Source: Streptomyces niveus
GTDB lineage: Bacteria > Actinomycetota > Actinomycetes > Streptomycetales > Streptomycetaceae
Assembly (NCBI RefSeq): GCF_002009175.1
Contig: NZ_CP018047.1
Span: 3,844,001 to 3,908,000, forward strand
Length of the DNA: 64,000 nucleotides
Direction: 5' to 3'
Under the pieces are notes generated by a model. The model was not told the origin of the DNA. It did no database searches and was given only the letters and a program-made list of their open reading frames with translations. The position numbers were made by a program, and so were the translations under genes. Shown in pieces: positions 55,463 through 63,373 of the stretch (position 1 is the stretch's first letter; every line of letters begins with the position of its first letter).

Positions 55463-56353
55463 TCAGGCAGCCGTCCGGCTCCCCCTCATCACCTCGAAGA
55501 GGCTGGTGAAGCTGTCGTCGGCGTGACCGTCCACGACGCCTCGCCGGAACAGCTCCAGGACCGCCTTCGGCAGTGCCGTGTCGACCCCGGCCGCCTCGGT
55601 GGTGTGCAGGACGTGCTCGATACTCGCCACTCCCATGGCGAGTCTGTCGACGTCGCCGGGGAACTCACCCGCGTCGATCCGGGGCGTGTAGAACTCGAAG
55701 AACTGCGACATCCCGCCCGTGCTCCGCGACGCGTACGGCAGGAACTCCGCGGCCGGGATGCCGTTGGCGTCCGCGATCGCGAGGGCGTGGACCCAGCCGA
55801 GCATCGTCGTCCAGAACAGATCCATCCCGATCTGGTAGTACAGCGCCGCCAGCCCCTGGTCCACACCCCGGTAGTCCGTGCCGGTCAGCACCTCCAGCGT
55901 CGGCGTCAACTCGTCGAACAGGTCCCGGGGGCCGCTGTAGAAGGTGAAGACCTCCGGCGTGCCGATACCGGAGGGCGGTGTGTTCACCCCGCCGGTCAGA
56001 TGCCGGGCACCGTGACCGGCGAACCAGTCCGCCGCCGCCCGTGCCCGCTCCGGGGTGTCCGAGGTCAGATTGACGATCACCCGTCCCGGCAGGCTCGCCG
56101 CGGCCGGTTCGAGGATCGCGTACATCGCGTCGTAGTCGGTCAGGCTCAGCACGACCGGTCCGCCGGCGACCAGGGCCTCGTCGACCGAGGCGGCGAGGGT
56201 CGCGCCCCTGGCCACCAGTTCGTCCGCCTTGCCCGCGCTGCGGTTCCACAACGTCACCGCGTAGCCCTTGTCGAGGTACGCGCCCGCCATCGCCCGCCCC
56301 ATGGGGCCGAGACCGACCACCGTCACCGCCGGCGCACCCGTATCCGTACTCAT
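55463..56353 (-). CDS. NADPH-dependent imine-reductase-like protein
   Basis: 296 residues. N-terminal Rossmann domain with VTVVGLGPMGRAMAGAYLDKGYAVTLWNRSAGKADELV, then VNLTSDTPERAR and a helical C-terminal dimerisation domain with LYYQIGMDLFWTTMLGWVHAL (Asp178 near the position of the proton donor in imine reductases). Related to beta-hydroxyacid dehydrogenases, but the catalytic Lys of that family is not evident, which supports the imine-reductase group. Substrate unknown. ATG at 56353. Divergent from a TetR gene with paired operators between. Confidence 0.8.
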   Translation of the reverse strand: MSTDTGAPAVTVVGLGPMGRAMAGAYLDKGYAVTLWNRSAGKADELVARGATLAASVDEALVAGGPVVLSLTDYDAMYAILEPAAASLPGRVIVNLTSDTPERARAAADWFAGHGARHLTGGVNTPPSGIGTPEVFTFYSGPRDLFDELTPTLEVLTGTDYRGVDQGLAALYYQIGMDLFWTTMLGWVHALAIADANGIPAAEFLPYASRSTGGMSQFFEFYTPRIDAGEFPGDVDRLAMGVASIEHVLHTTEAAGVDTALPKAVLELFRRGVVDGHADDSFTSLFEVMRGSRTAA

Positions 56354-56371
56354 CGCGCACTCCACTCTCAC

Positions 56372-56428
56372 TAGAACGAACGCTCTATCCAACGGAAAAC
56401 GTAGCACGCCTCTAGAGCGAGCGTTCTA
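56372..56428. promoter_or_regulatory. Two TetR operators between the reductase and TetR genes
   Basis: TAGAACGAACGCTCTA (56372-56387) and TAGAGCGAGCGTTCTA (56413-56428) are imperfect palindromes that match each other at 14 of 16 positions when one is inverted. Their centres are 41 bp apart. Both lie in the divergent region, so the TetR protein at 56446 should repress both genes. Confidence 0.75.
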
Positions 56429-56445
56429 TCCAGTAGACTTCCGCT

Positions 56446-57072
56446 GTGAAGACGGCGGAGCAGGACCTCACCGCGGACGCGGAGCGCCCGGTCGGCACGC
56501 GCGAGAGAATCGTCCGGGCCGCCTCGCTGCTGATGCAGCGCCAGGGCTACGACGGCACCGGGATCAAACAGATCTCCACCGAGGCCGGAGCCACACTCGG
56601 ATCGGTCTACCACTTCTTCCCGGGCGGCAAGCAGCAGCTGGCCGTGGCCGCGATCGGGCACGGGGACCGCGAGTTCGCCGACGAACTGCGCCTCACCCTC
56701 GACGGCGCGGCCGACCCGGCCCAGGCGGTGATCGACTGCGCGCACCGCCTCGCGGAGGGGCTGCGCGAGTCCGACTGGGTCGAGGGCTGCCCGGTCACCT
56801 CCACCGCCCTGGGTACGGCGGGCCGCGCGCCCGACATCCAGGAGGCCGCGGCTGCCGCGTTCGCGAACTGGCGCGACCTGGTGTATGCCCGGCTTCGCCG
56901 CGCCGGCGTCGCCGAGGACGACGCCCACGATCTGGCCCATACGGTGATCAGCACCCTGGAAGGCGCCGAACTTGCGGCCCAGGTGTCCCGCAGCGAGCGC
57001 CCGCTGCTGACCGCCGGCCGTCACCTCGCCCAGCTCATCAACCTCTACACCCCGACGACGGAAGATTCCTGA
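56446..57072 (+). CDS. TetR-family regulator (LmrA/YxaF type)
   Basis: 208 residues. HTH at ~18-65 (TRERIVRAASLLMQRQGYDGTGIKQISTEAGATLGSVYHFFPGGKQQL), and a C-terminus of the LmrA/YxaF group with VEGCPVTSTALG. Probable repressor of the divergent imine-reductase-like gene and of itself through the paired operators. GTG start. Confidence 0.88.
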   Translation: MKTAEQDLTADAERPVGTRERIVRAASLLMQRQGYDGTGIKQISTEAGATLGSVYHFFPGGKQQLAVAAIGHGDREFADELRLTLDGAADPAQAVIDCAHRLAEGLRESDWVEGCPVTSTALGTAGRAPDIQEAAAAAFANWRDLVYARLRRAGVAEDDAHDLAHTVISTLEGAELAAQVSRSERPLLTAGRHLAQLINLYTPTTEDS

Positions 57073-57160
57073 GGTCACGTCAGGCCATTGGTGGGACGGT
57101 CGGCCGATCGCGCCCGTGGGCCCCTGGTCAGGACGCGGGCGGGATCCGATCCTTGTTCCC

Positions 57161-57982
57161 ATGAACGATGGCGTGGTGTGGCTCGTGCTGAGCACGAGCG
57201 GGCTCCTGGTGCTCCTGAACGCGGGGATCGGCGTCCTGGCCCTGTGGAGCCACCGCTCCGGGCTGCGTGTGACGGAGCGTCTGATCGCCTCGGGGGAGCT
57301 GGATGTCTACCACGCGACCTGGCTGACCGGGATCGGATACCGCGGGACACAGACGGCGACCTGGTACCGGGAACGTGTCGCGGCGGAACTGGCCCTGCGC
57401 GCGCTGCCCGCAACGGGGCCGGCGTACGGCGACAACGAACAGGAAGGGCCCGTACCGCCACCCGACGCCACGGCCCCGGGGGCAGCGGTCCCTCCGGAAC
57501 ATCCACTGACTCTGGCGGCCTGGCGGTTCACCCGCGACTCCCGGTCCGCCGGACGACCGGTGACGGTGAAGGCCCTCGCGGATCACCCCGCTTTCAAGGC
57601 TGCCTGCACGGCCCACCGGGAACGGCTCTCCGGCCATCTGCCTCTTCGCCGTACACGGCTCGACAACAACTCCGGGCGCGCACCGAGGGCGGCGGCGCTG
57701 GTCGCGACGGCATGGATCACGCTCAACACCACTCTGCTGATGGCGTCGAACGCCTTCGGCGCCCCCGACGCCGGGCCCCGGGGATTCGAAAGGGTGGTCG
57801 CGCTGCTCGCCCTGGCGGCCGGCACCGCCGCCCTGGCCGGTTTCATCCTGGTGGTTCTGCAAGTGTTGCTCTGGCGTGCCTGGCAAGACCGCTGGCCCCG
57901 GAGGCTGCGCACACACTGCGCGGACCTGCTCCGGCGCGAGTCCCGGGACCGGGTGCCTCTGTCAGATGTCCCGACAGGCTGA
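57161..57982 (+). CDS. Three-helix membrane protein of unknown function
   Basis: 273 residues. Helix near residues 5-28 (VVWLVLSTSGLLVLLNAGIGVLALW), a cytoplasmic middle with VTERLIASGELDVYHATWLTGIGYRGTQTA and a Pro-rich loop, then two helices near 195-255 (AALVATAWITLNTTLLMAS and LLALAAGTAALAGFILVVLQVLLW). No family recognised. ATG at 57161 lacks a good ribosome site. A bidirectional terminator follows. Confidence 0.6.
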   Translation: MNDGVVWLVLSTSGLLVLLNAGIGVLALWSHRSGLRVTERLIASGELDVYHATWLTGIGYRGTQTATWYRERVAAELALRALPATGPAYGDNEQEGPVPPPDATAPGAAVPPEHPLTLAAWRFTRDSRSAGRPVTVKALADHPAFKAACTAHRERLSGHLPLRRTRLDNNSGRAPRAAALVATAWITLNTTLLMASNAFGAPDAGPRGFERVVALLALAAGTAALAGFILVVLQVLLWRAWQDRWPRRLRTHCADLLRRESRDRVPLSDVPTG

Positions 57983-57993
57983 GGGCCTTGACA

Positions 57994-58039
57994 GAAAATG
58001 CCCTCCGACCCGCGTTTCCGCTGGTCGGAGGGCATTTTC
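57994..58039. terminator. Bidirectional terminator between the membrane protein gene and tRNA-Ala
   Basis: A perfect 17-bp stem (57994-58010 with 58023-58039), core ATGCCCTCCGACC, flanked by AAAA and TTTT. It can end transcription in both directions. Confidence 0.9.
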
Positions 58040-58044
58040 AAGTG

Positions 58045-58117
58045 TGGAGCCTAGGGGAGTCGAACCCCTGACATCTGCCATGCAAAGACAGCGCTCTACC
58101 AACTGAGCTAAGGCCCC
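58045..58117 (-). tRNA. tRNA-Ala (anticodon TGC)
   Basis: 73 nt. Acceptor GGGGCCT pairs with AGGCTCC, discriminator A; D-arm TTAGCTCAGTTGGTAGAG, anticodon loop with TGC, T-arm AGGGGTTCGACTCCCCT. CCA is not encoded. A tRNA-Ala near gyrA is conserved in actinomycetes. Confidence 0.96.
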
Positions 58118-58297
58118 GGAAGGGGTGTACGACGGCGCCGCAGGACGTCTCGGTGACCGCCGGGGACCAGAGTACCGGGTGTCCCCCGTGATCTCGCAAA
58201 AGGATTGGGACTCCCGGTGCGCGACCCCGCTCCGTAGGATGCCCCAGAGGTTCGCAGCAGCGAAGCTGCCGCCTGGGGAAGCGATGGGGAGACGCGA

Positions 58298-58846
58298 ATG
58301 GACGCCGCACAGCAGGAATCGACAGCAAGAGCCAGGGAACTTCAGCGCAGCTGGTACGGAGAGCCGCTGGGAGCACTCTTCCGCCGACTCATCGACGACC
58401 TGGGGCTGAATCAGGCCAGGCTCGCCGCGGTGCTCGGTCTGTCGGCCCCGATGCTCTCCCAGTTGATGAGCGGCCAGCGCGCCAAGATCGGAAATCCCGC
58501 CGTGGTCCAGCGTGTTCAGGCACTCCAGGACCTGGCGGGGCAGGTCGCCGACGGCAGTGTCAGCGCCGCCGAGGCCACCGCCAGGATGGACGAGGTCAAG
58601 AAGTCGCAGGGCGGCTCCGTCCTCACCGGCACCAGCCAGACGACGAACAGCACGGGTGCGCCGACCGTGCGGCGGGTCGTCCGTGAGATCCAGTCACTGC
58701 TGCGGTCGGTCGCCGCCGCCGGTGACATCATCGACGCGGCGGACTCCCTCGCACCGAGCCACCCCGAGCTGGCAGAGTTCCTCCGGGTGTACGGAGCCGG
58801 GCGCACCGCCGAGGCGGTCGCGCACTACGAGGCGCACCAGAACTAG
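58298..58846 (+). CDS. Small HTH DNA-binding protein
   Basis: 182 residues. A Cro/C1-like HTH near residues 25-75: LIDDLGLNQARLAAVLGLSAPMLSQLMSGQRAKIGNPAVVQRVQAL. A helical, hydrophilic C-terminus follows (VRREIQSLLRSVAAAGDIIDAADSLAPSHPELAEFLRVYGAGRTAEAV). It lies 88 bp before a Ser/Thr kinase gene on the same strand and is conserved with it, so it may be a kinase substrate or control its gene. ATG with GGGGAGA upstream. Confidence 0.82.
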   Translation: MDAAQQESTARARELQRSWYGEPLGALFRRLIDDLGLNQARLAAVLGLSAPMLSQLMSGQRAKIGNPAVVQRVQALQDLAGQVADGSVSAAEATARMDEVKKSQGGSVLTGTSQTTNSTGAPTVRRVVREIQSLLRSVAAAGDIIDAADSLAPSHPELAEFLRVYGAGRTAEAVAHYEAHQN

Positions 58847-58934
58847 GCCGGAGCTGGGCGCGGCAGGCACGACACAGACCGCGGCCGAGGGCGACGGTCC
58901 GCCGGACAGGACGACTGGGAGCGAGCGCGGCGCA

Positions 58935-60521
58935 ATGGGTGAGGTCTTCGCTGGTCGGTACGAGTTGGTCGACCCGATCGGACGTGGCGGTGTGGGCGCC
59001 GTCTGGCGTGCCTGGGACCACCGGCGCCGCCGGTACGTGGCGGCCAAGGTGCTCCAGCAGAGCGACGCTCACACCCTGCTGCGTTTCGTACGCGAGCAGG
59101 CCCTGCGGATCGATCACCCCCATGTGCTCGCACCGGCCAGCTGGGCCGCCGACGACGACAAGGTCCTGTTCACCATGGATCTGGTGAGCGGCGGTTCACT
59201 GGCCCATGTGATCGGCGACTACGGCCCGCTGCCACCGCGCTTCGTCTGCACCCTGCTCGACCAGCTGCTCTCCGGTCTCGCGGCGGTGCACGCGGAGGGA
59301 GTCGTACACCGCGACATCAAACCCGCCAACATACTGCTGGACGCCACCGGGACGGGCCGGCCGCATCTGAAGCTGTCGGACTTCGGTATCTCCATGCGCA
59401 AGGGCGAGCCGCGTCTGACGGAGACCAACTACGTGGTGGGCACGCCCGGTTACTTCGCGCCGGAGCAGATGATGGGCGCGGAGCCGGACTTCCCCGCCGA
59501 CCTCTTCGCCGTCGGCCTGGTCGCGCTCTATCTGCTGCAAGGGCAGAAACCCGATTCCAAGGCCCTGGTGGAGTATTTCACCGCGCACGGCACCCCCGGA
59601 GCGCCACAGGGGATCCCCGAGCCGCTGTGGCAGGTCCTCGCCGGACTGCTCCAGCCGGATCCGGACGCCCGGTTCCGTACGGCGACGGGAGCCCGCAAGG
59701 CGCTCACGACGGCTGCCGAGATGCTGCCCGAGGAGACGGAGGACGACGAGCCCGTCGAGGTCTTCGACCAACTCGGGCCGCTGCCGCACCCGTTCGGCCC
59801 CGAAGGGCCCGTCGCGGCCCCGGGCTCGGGCCGGCACGCTCTCAAGACGCCGTCGTACGGAAACGAGCACACCGGTGAGGTCACGGGCGCCACAGGCTTC
59901 GCAGGCGTCACGGGCGGAGTCACCGGCGGTGCGACGGACGGGCCGACGGGCGGCCTGACAGCCGGCCCGCCGGATGGCGTGACGGATGGCGTGACGGATG
60001 GCGTGACGGATGGAATGCGGGACGGAGTGACCGGCGGACAGCCGCAGTCCACCCCGCAGACCTCCATGTCGGAGACCGGCAGCTTCCACCTCCCCCCGCC
60101 GCCTCACACCGACCGCCAACAGCCACCGCAGCAGCAGCAACAGCTCTACCAACCCCCTTCCGGGCCACACCCGTTGCAGCCGTCCCCGCCCGCCGCCTCC
60201 CACTCCGCGCCCGCGCATCCGCTCACGCCCCCTTCCCCCGCCGCGACCGATCTGTCGCAGGCGCCCACCACCTCGGTGCCGCACGACTTGCCGCACACCC
60301 GTAGATACACCGCTCAGCAGCCCGGGGTTCCCACCCAGTACCCACCGGCTCCGTACGCCCCTGCCACTCCCGCTCTCGCCCCCGGCGCGTTCAGCGACAC
60401 GGCGCCCGTCCCCGCGTCGCACAAACGACGGCCGGGACCGCCACCCAAGGTGACGATCCCGGTTCTGCTGCTCGCGCTGGTCTGTTTCGGTGTGGGGTTC
60501 TGGGCCCTCTCCCAGATCTGA
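58935..60521 (+). CDS. Ser/Thr protein kinase with C-terminal membrane anchor
   Basis: 528 residues. Catalytic domain (~8-265): GRGGVGAVWRAW, invariant K38, HRDIKPANI, LSDFGISMRKGE, TPGYFAPEQMMG. A long low-complexity region rich in Gly/Thr, Pro and Gln follows, with a Gly-Val-Thr-Asp repeat from a 12-bp DNA repeat. It ends in one membrane helix (VTIPVLLLALVCFGVGFWAL) at the very C-terminus, so there is no outer sensor domain. ATG at 58935 lacks a strong ribosome site. It follows the HTH gene and may act with it. Confidence 0.88.
   Translation: MGEVFAGRYELVDPIGRGGVGAVWRAWDHRRRRYVAAKVLQQSDAHTLLRFVREQALRIDHPHVLAPASWAADDDKVLFTMDLVSGGSLAHVIGDYGPLPPRFVCTLLDQLLSGLAAVHAEGVVHRDIKPANILLDATGTGRPHLKLSDFGISMRKGEPRLTETNYVVGTPGYFAPEQMMGAEPDFPADLFAVGLVALYLLQGQKPDSKALVEYFTAHGTPGAPQGIPEPLWQVLAGLLQPDPDARFRTATGARKALTTAAEMLPEETEDDEPVEVFDQLGPLPHPFGPEGPVAAPGSGRHALKTPSYGNEHTGEVTGATGFAGVTGGVTGGATDGPTGGLTAGPPDGVTDGVTDGVTDGMRDGVTGGQPQSTPQTSMSETGSFHLPPPPHTDRQQPPQQQQQLYQPPSGPHPLQPSPPAASHSAPAHPLTPPSPAATDLSQAPTTSVPHDLPHTRRYTAQQPGVPTQYPPAPYAPATPALAPGAFSDTAPVPASHKRRPGPPPKVTIPVLLLALVCFGVGFWALSQI
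59972..60007 (+). repeat. Three perfect 12-bp tandem repeats in the kinase gene
   Basis: GGATGGCGTGAC occurs at 59972-59983, 59984-59995 and 59996-60007, followed by a diverged copy. It encodes the DGVT repeat in the linker. Confidence 0.85.
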
Positions 60522-60546
60522 ACGGCCCCGCCCCTTCGGCTGCTCG

Positions 60547-61863
60547 CTACCGCCCGGCGTCCCGCCGCCGCGCAAGCAGCGCCCATCCCCCCAGCCCCAG
60601 CACCAGCATCGTCCCCGTACCGATCCCGCCCACCGCGACCAGCGTCATCGCGCCGCTGTCCGCGTTGTCCCCGTCGACGGCCTGCTCCTGATTCCCGTCC
60701 GACACGTTGAACTCCTCGGCCGGCCCGTTGTACTCCGGCCCGTCCACCGCATCGCCTTCGACGTTCACGCGCACCTTCAGGTCGTACGCATTTTGCCCGA
60801 ACTTGTCGCCCACCTCCGGGTTGAGGCTCACCCGCAGGTAGTACCAGCCCGCGAAGCGCATCGCCTTCTTGCCGGGGGTGGAACTGAATCGGTTCGCGTA
60901 GTTCACCGGTGGCGCCGGGTCCGTCGACGTCCACTTCGGCTCGCCGTTGTACGACATCGTGTCGGTGCTGTCGACGAGACCTCTCGCCGGGTTGTACACG
61001 GCGAGGGACATCGCTCCGGTGACCATGCCGTTCCCGTCCGAACTCCCCAACTCCGCGGCGGCGAACAGCTGCTGCCCCCAGTCGACGGGCACACGGTAGA
61101 AGAGCGATTCACCGGGACGGATCTCCGCCGTCCACTCACCGTCGTCCAGGCTCGTGGCGGCACTGAAGCCGGCGCCCCCCGCCCGCGGCCCGGAGGCGTC
61201 GGACGGCCCGGGGGAGTCGCTCGACCACGCCTCGGGAGCCTTCGTGGAGCCGCCGGCCTTCAGCCGGGGCTCGGTCAGAAACCGCAGTTCCAAGTCCCAC
61301 GCGTCCGGCGAGGACGTGGGCTTCGACTCCCTCTCCACGATCACGTAGTACGTGCCGTCCTCCCGACAGGCGCCGTACTCCTTGCCGTTGAGAGTCCGGG
61401 ACACATAGGCGGTCAGCGGCTGGGGATAGTCGCCCGTCGGCAGCACCCGGGCCTGCTCCGAGTCGCAGTCCTTGCCGTCGCCGTCCTGCATCGTGACCGT
61501 GATCTTGTCGCCGTAGTCCACCAGCGACTCCAACTCGGGCACGGCGGTGGCCGATACGTACCCGTTCTCCGAGTCGTCCAGGTCCAGCTGGTAGAAGAGC
61601 TTCTGGCCCGGCTCGATCGAATCGGAGTACGTGAAGCCCCCGTCGAGCTGCCCCGCGTCGCCGGTACCCGTCCCGCCGTTCGCAGGCCCGGCCTCCTCGT
61701 CCAAGGCGTACGGAGTCGGCCCCTCGGCCGCCGCGGCCGTGCCGGACAGCCCGGGCAGACCGCTCAGGACCGGACCTCCCGACGCCCCCGGCTGCGCCAC
61801 CACCGCGCACATCGCCGCCGCCGCGACCAGCGCCACCCGGCCCCTGCTGCGCAGCCACTTCAC
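60547..61863 (-). CDS. Exported type I membrane protein of unknown function
   Basis: 438 residues. Signal peptide (MKWLRSRGRVALVAAAAMCAVVAQPGASG), a large outer part with two similar beta-rich halves (FTYSDSIEPGQKLFYQLDLDD and EWTAEIRPGESLFYRVPVDWGQQL), and a C-terminal membrane helix (AMTLVAVGGIGTGTMLVLGLGGWALLA) followed by RRRDAGR. The repeated PGQ/ELFYxL pattern suggests two copies of one domain. The Cys pair DCDSEQ and GACRED may form a disulfide. No family name is known to me. GTG start with AAGGGGA upstream. It is convergent with the kinase. Confidence 0.75.
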   Translation of the reverse strand: MKWLRSRGRVALVAAAAMCAVVAQPGASGGPVLSGLPGLSGTAAAAEGPTPYALDEEAGPANGGTGTGDAGQLDGGFTYSDSIEPGQKLFYQLDLDDSENGYVSATAVPELESLVDYGDKITVTMQDGDGKDCDSEQARVLPTGDYPQPLTAYVSRTLNGKEYGACREDGTYYVIVERESKPTSSPDAWDLELRFLTEPRLKAGGSTKAPEAWSSDSPGPSDASGPRAGGAGFSAATSLDDGEWTAEIRPGESLFYRVPVDWGQQLFAAAELGSSDGNGMVTGAMSLAVYNPARGLVDSTDTMSYNGEPKWTSTDPAPPVNYANRFSSTPGKKAMRFAGWYYLRVSLNPEVGDKFGQNAYDLKVRVNVEGDAVDGPEYNGPAEEFNVSDGNQEQAVDGDNADSGAMTLVAVGGIGTGTMLVLGLGGWALLARRRDAGR

Positions 61864-62058
61864 GAGCTTCCCCTTGTCGTCCGGCGGCCCCGCCGCCCAC
61901 CACCAACAGCCCGTCCATCCTGCCCCGCCGGTCCGGCCCCTGTCTGCGCGGGCAGCCGATCCGTAACGCCCCCACCACCCGCCACCGGCCCCGAAATTTC
62001 ACAAAAGCAACCAAATCATTCGCTCAGGTGAACTCGCGGCCGAACTCCCCCACGACAG

Positions 62059-62096
62059 CGCGAAGCCCCGGCCGTCTCGGCGGCCGGGGCTTCGCG
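62059..62096 (-). terminator. Terminator after the DLW-39 gene
   Basis: CGCGAAGCCCCGGCCG (62059-62074) pairs perfectly over 16 bp with 62081-62096, loop TCTCGG. It lies 16 bp past the DLW-39 stop in the minus direction. Confidence 0.8.
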
Positions 62097-62112
62097 TACC
62101 GACTACTGGGTC

Positions 62113-62247
62113 TCAGACACCCGAACCTGCGGGCACGGAGTCGGTCGCCTCCGTCCACAGATCCTGCTCGGCGCGATCCGCCTGGATCTGGCGGTACACG
62201 AGGAGCCCGCCGATGGCGGCCAGTGCGACCAGGAGAAGCTTCTTCAC
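62113..62247 (-). CDS. DLW-39 family micro-protein
   Basis: 44 residues: a membrane-spanning or amphipathic N-terminus (VKKLLLVALAAIGGLLVY) and RQIQADRAEQDLWTEATD, containing the DLW triplet that names the family. GTG at 62247 has GAGG seven bases upstream. This tiny gene sits near gyrA and tRNA-Ile in many actinomycetes. Function unknown. Confidence 0.85.
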   Translation of the reverse strand: MKKLLLVALAAIGGLLVYRQIQADRAEQDLWTEATDSVPAGSGV

Positions 62248-62383
62248 CGCGCGACCTCGTCTTTCCTTGTCCTAGGGGCCTTCTGGCGCCCGACTATACA
62301 CACCGACCGATACCGATCAGTGACCTACATGCGCCCCCGATTCAGGGGCCACGAGGACCAGTCAACACCCGCGCGACACAAAG

Positions 62384-62423
62384 CGATCCGCCCGGACAGA
62401 AGGCTCTCTGTCCGGGCGGATCG
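62384..62423 (-). terminator. Terminator of tRNA-Ile
   Basis: CGATCCGCCCGGACAGA (62384-62400) pairs perfectly over 17 bp with 62407-62423, loop AGGCTC. It lies 6 bp after the tRNA 3' end. Confidence 0.85.
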
Positions 62424-62429
62424 GCGCTG

Positions 62430-62503
62430 TGGGGCTAACAGGATTTGAACCTGTGGCCTCATCCTTATCAGGGATGCGCTCTAACCAACTGAGCTATAGC
62501 CCC
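62430..62503 (-). tRNA. tRNA-Ile (anticodon GAT)
   Basis: 74 nt. Acceptor GGGGCTA pairs with TAGCCCC, discriminator A; D-arm TAGCTCAGTTGGTTAGAG, anticodon loop CTGATAA with GAT, T-arm ACAGGTTCAAATCCTGT. CCA is not encoded. Placed between gyrA/DUF3566 and DLW-39 as in other actinomycetes. Confidence 0.96.
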
Positions 62504-62619
62504 GCGCTGCCCCTGAAGATTAGCGCACTCCAGGGCCAGTCCCAAAATCGATACCGGGGCCATGCTCTTCCCCGCCCGTCCGCCGTCCGGCCCCTTGTCG
62601 AGCCTGGTGGAAGGGCGTC

Positions 62620-63369
62620 CTACTCGTCCTCGGCGAGCGTCAACTCGACGCCACCCACGAAGCCCGCGGACAGGTTGTAGATGAATGATCCGAGCGTGGC
62701 CAGCGCGGTGGCGAGCACCACGTCGATCACGGCGATCACCGACGTGAAGATGAGCACGCGCGGCAGCGAGAGGAACGACTGGAGATCGAAGCCGTTGCTC
62801 TCGTTCGAGCCCGTCGCCTCGCTGATCGTCCCGCCCACCGTCGAGAAGACGCCCATCGCGTCCATGACCATCCACAGCACAGCCGCCGCGATGACCGTGC
62901 ACACGCCGAGCGCGATGGAGAGCAGGAAGCTGACCTTCATCACCGACCACGGGTCGGCCTTCGCCACCCGCAGCCGCGCCTTACGCGTGCGCGGAGTCGT
63001 ACGCGCGCCCGTGCGCGGCAGGCGTACGCCCGCCGCCGTGGACTGCCGGGCGCCGCCCTGCGTGTGTGTCTGTCCCGGCTGTCCCGGCGCCACGCCCTGC
63101 CCCTGTCCCTGTCCTTGGCCAACCTGGACATGCGGCTGCGGCTGCGCCTGCTGCTGTCCGCCCTGTGTCCCCCCGCCCTGCGGCGTCGGATACGCCTGCG
63201 GCGGGTGGTACGGCTGCGCCGCCTGCTGCGGCTGCTCGGATCCGTACGTCTCGTAAGGGGGCTGCTGCCCCCGGGTGCCGGTCACCGTAACCCCCTGGGA
63301 GTCCGTGGCAGGGCCACGAGCACCGTTCCCTCCGGAATCGGCCGATCCGGCGCCCGTGGCTCCACTCAC
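62620..63369 (-). CDS. DUF3566-family membrane protein
   Basis: 249 residues. A long Gln/Pro/Gly-rich cytoplasmic N-terminus (~125 residues, with a GQGQGQGQG run), then the DUF3566 domain with two membrane helices (VMKVSFLLSIALGVCTVIAAAVLWMVMDAMGVF and VLIFTSVIAVIDVVLATALATLGSFIYNL). It follows gyrA by four bases and is conserved there in actinomycetes, but its function is unknown. GTG start with GAGGAG upstream, inside the end of gyrA. Confidence 0.9.
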   Translation of the reverse strand: MSGATGAGSADSGGNGARGPATDSQGVTVTGTRGQQPPYETYGSEQPQQAAQPYHPPQAYPTPQGGGTQGGQQQAQPQPHVQVGQGQGQGQGVAPGQPGQTHTQGGARQSTAAGVRLPRTGARTTPRTRKARLRVAKADPWSVMKVSFLLSIALGVCTVIAAAVLWMVMDAMGVFSTVGGTISEATGSNESNGFDLQSFLSLPRVLIFTSVIAVIDVVLATALATLGSFIYNLSAGFVGGVELTLAEDE

Positions 63370-63373
63370 GCTT

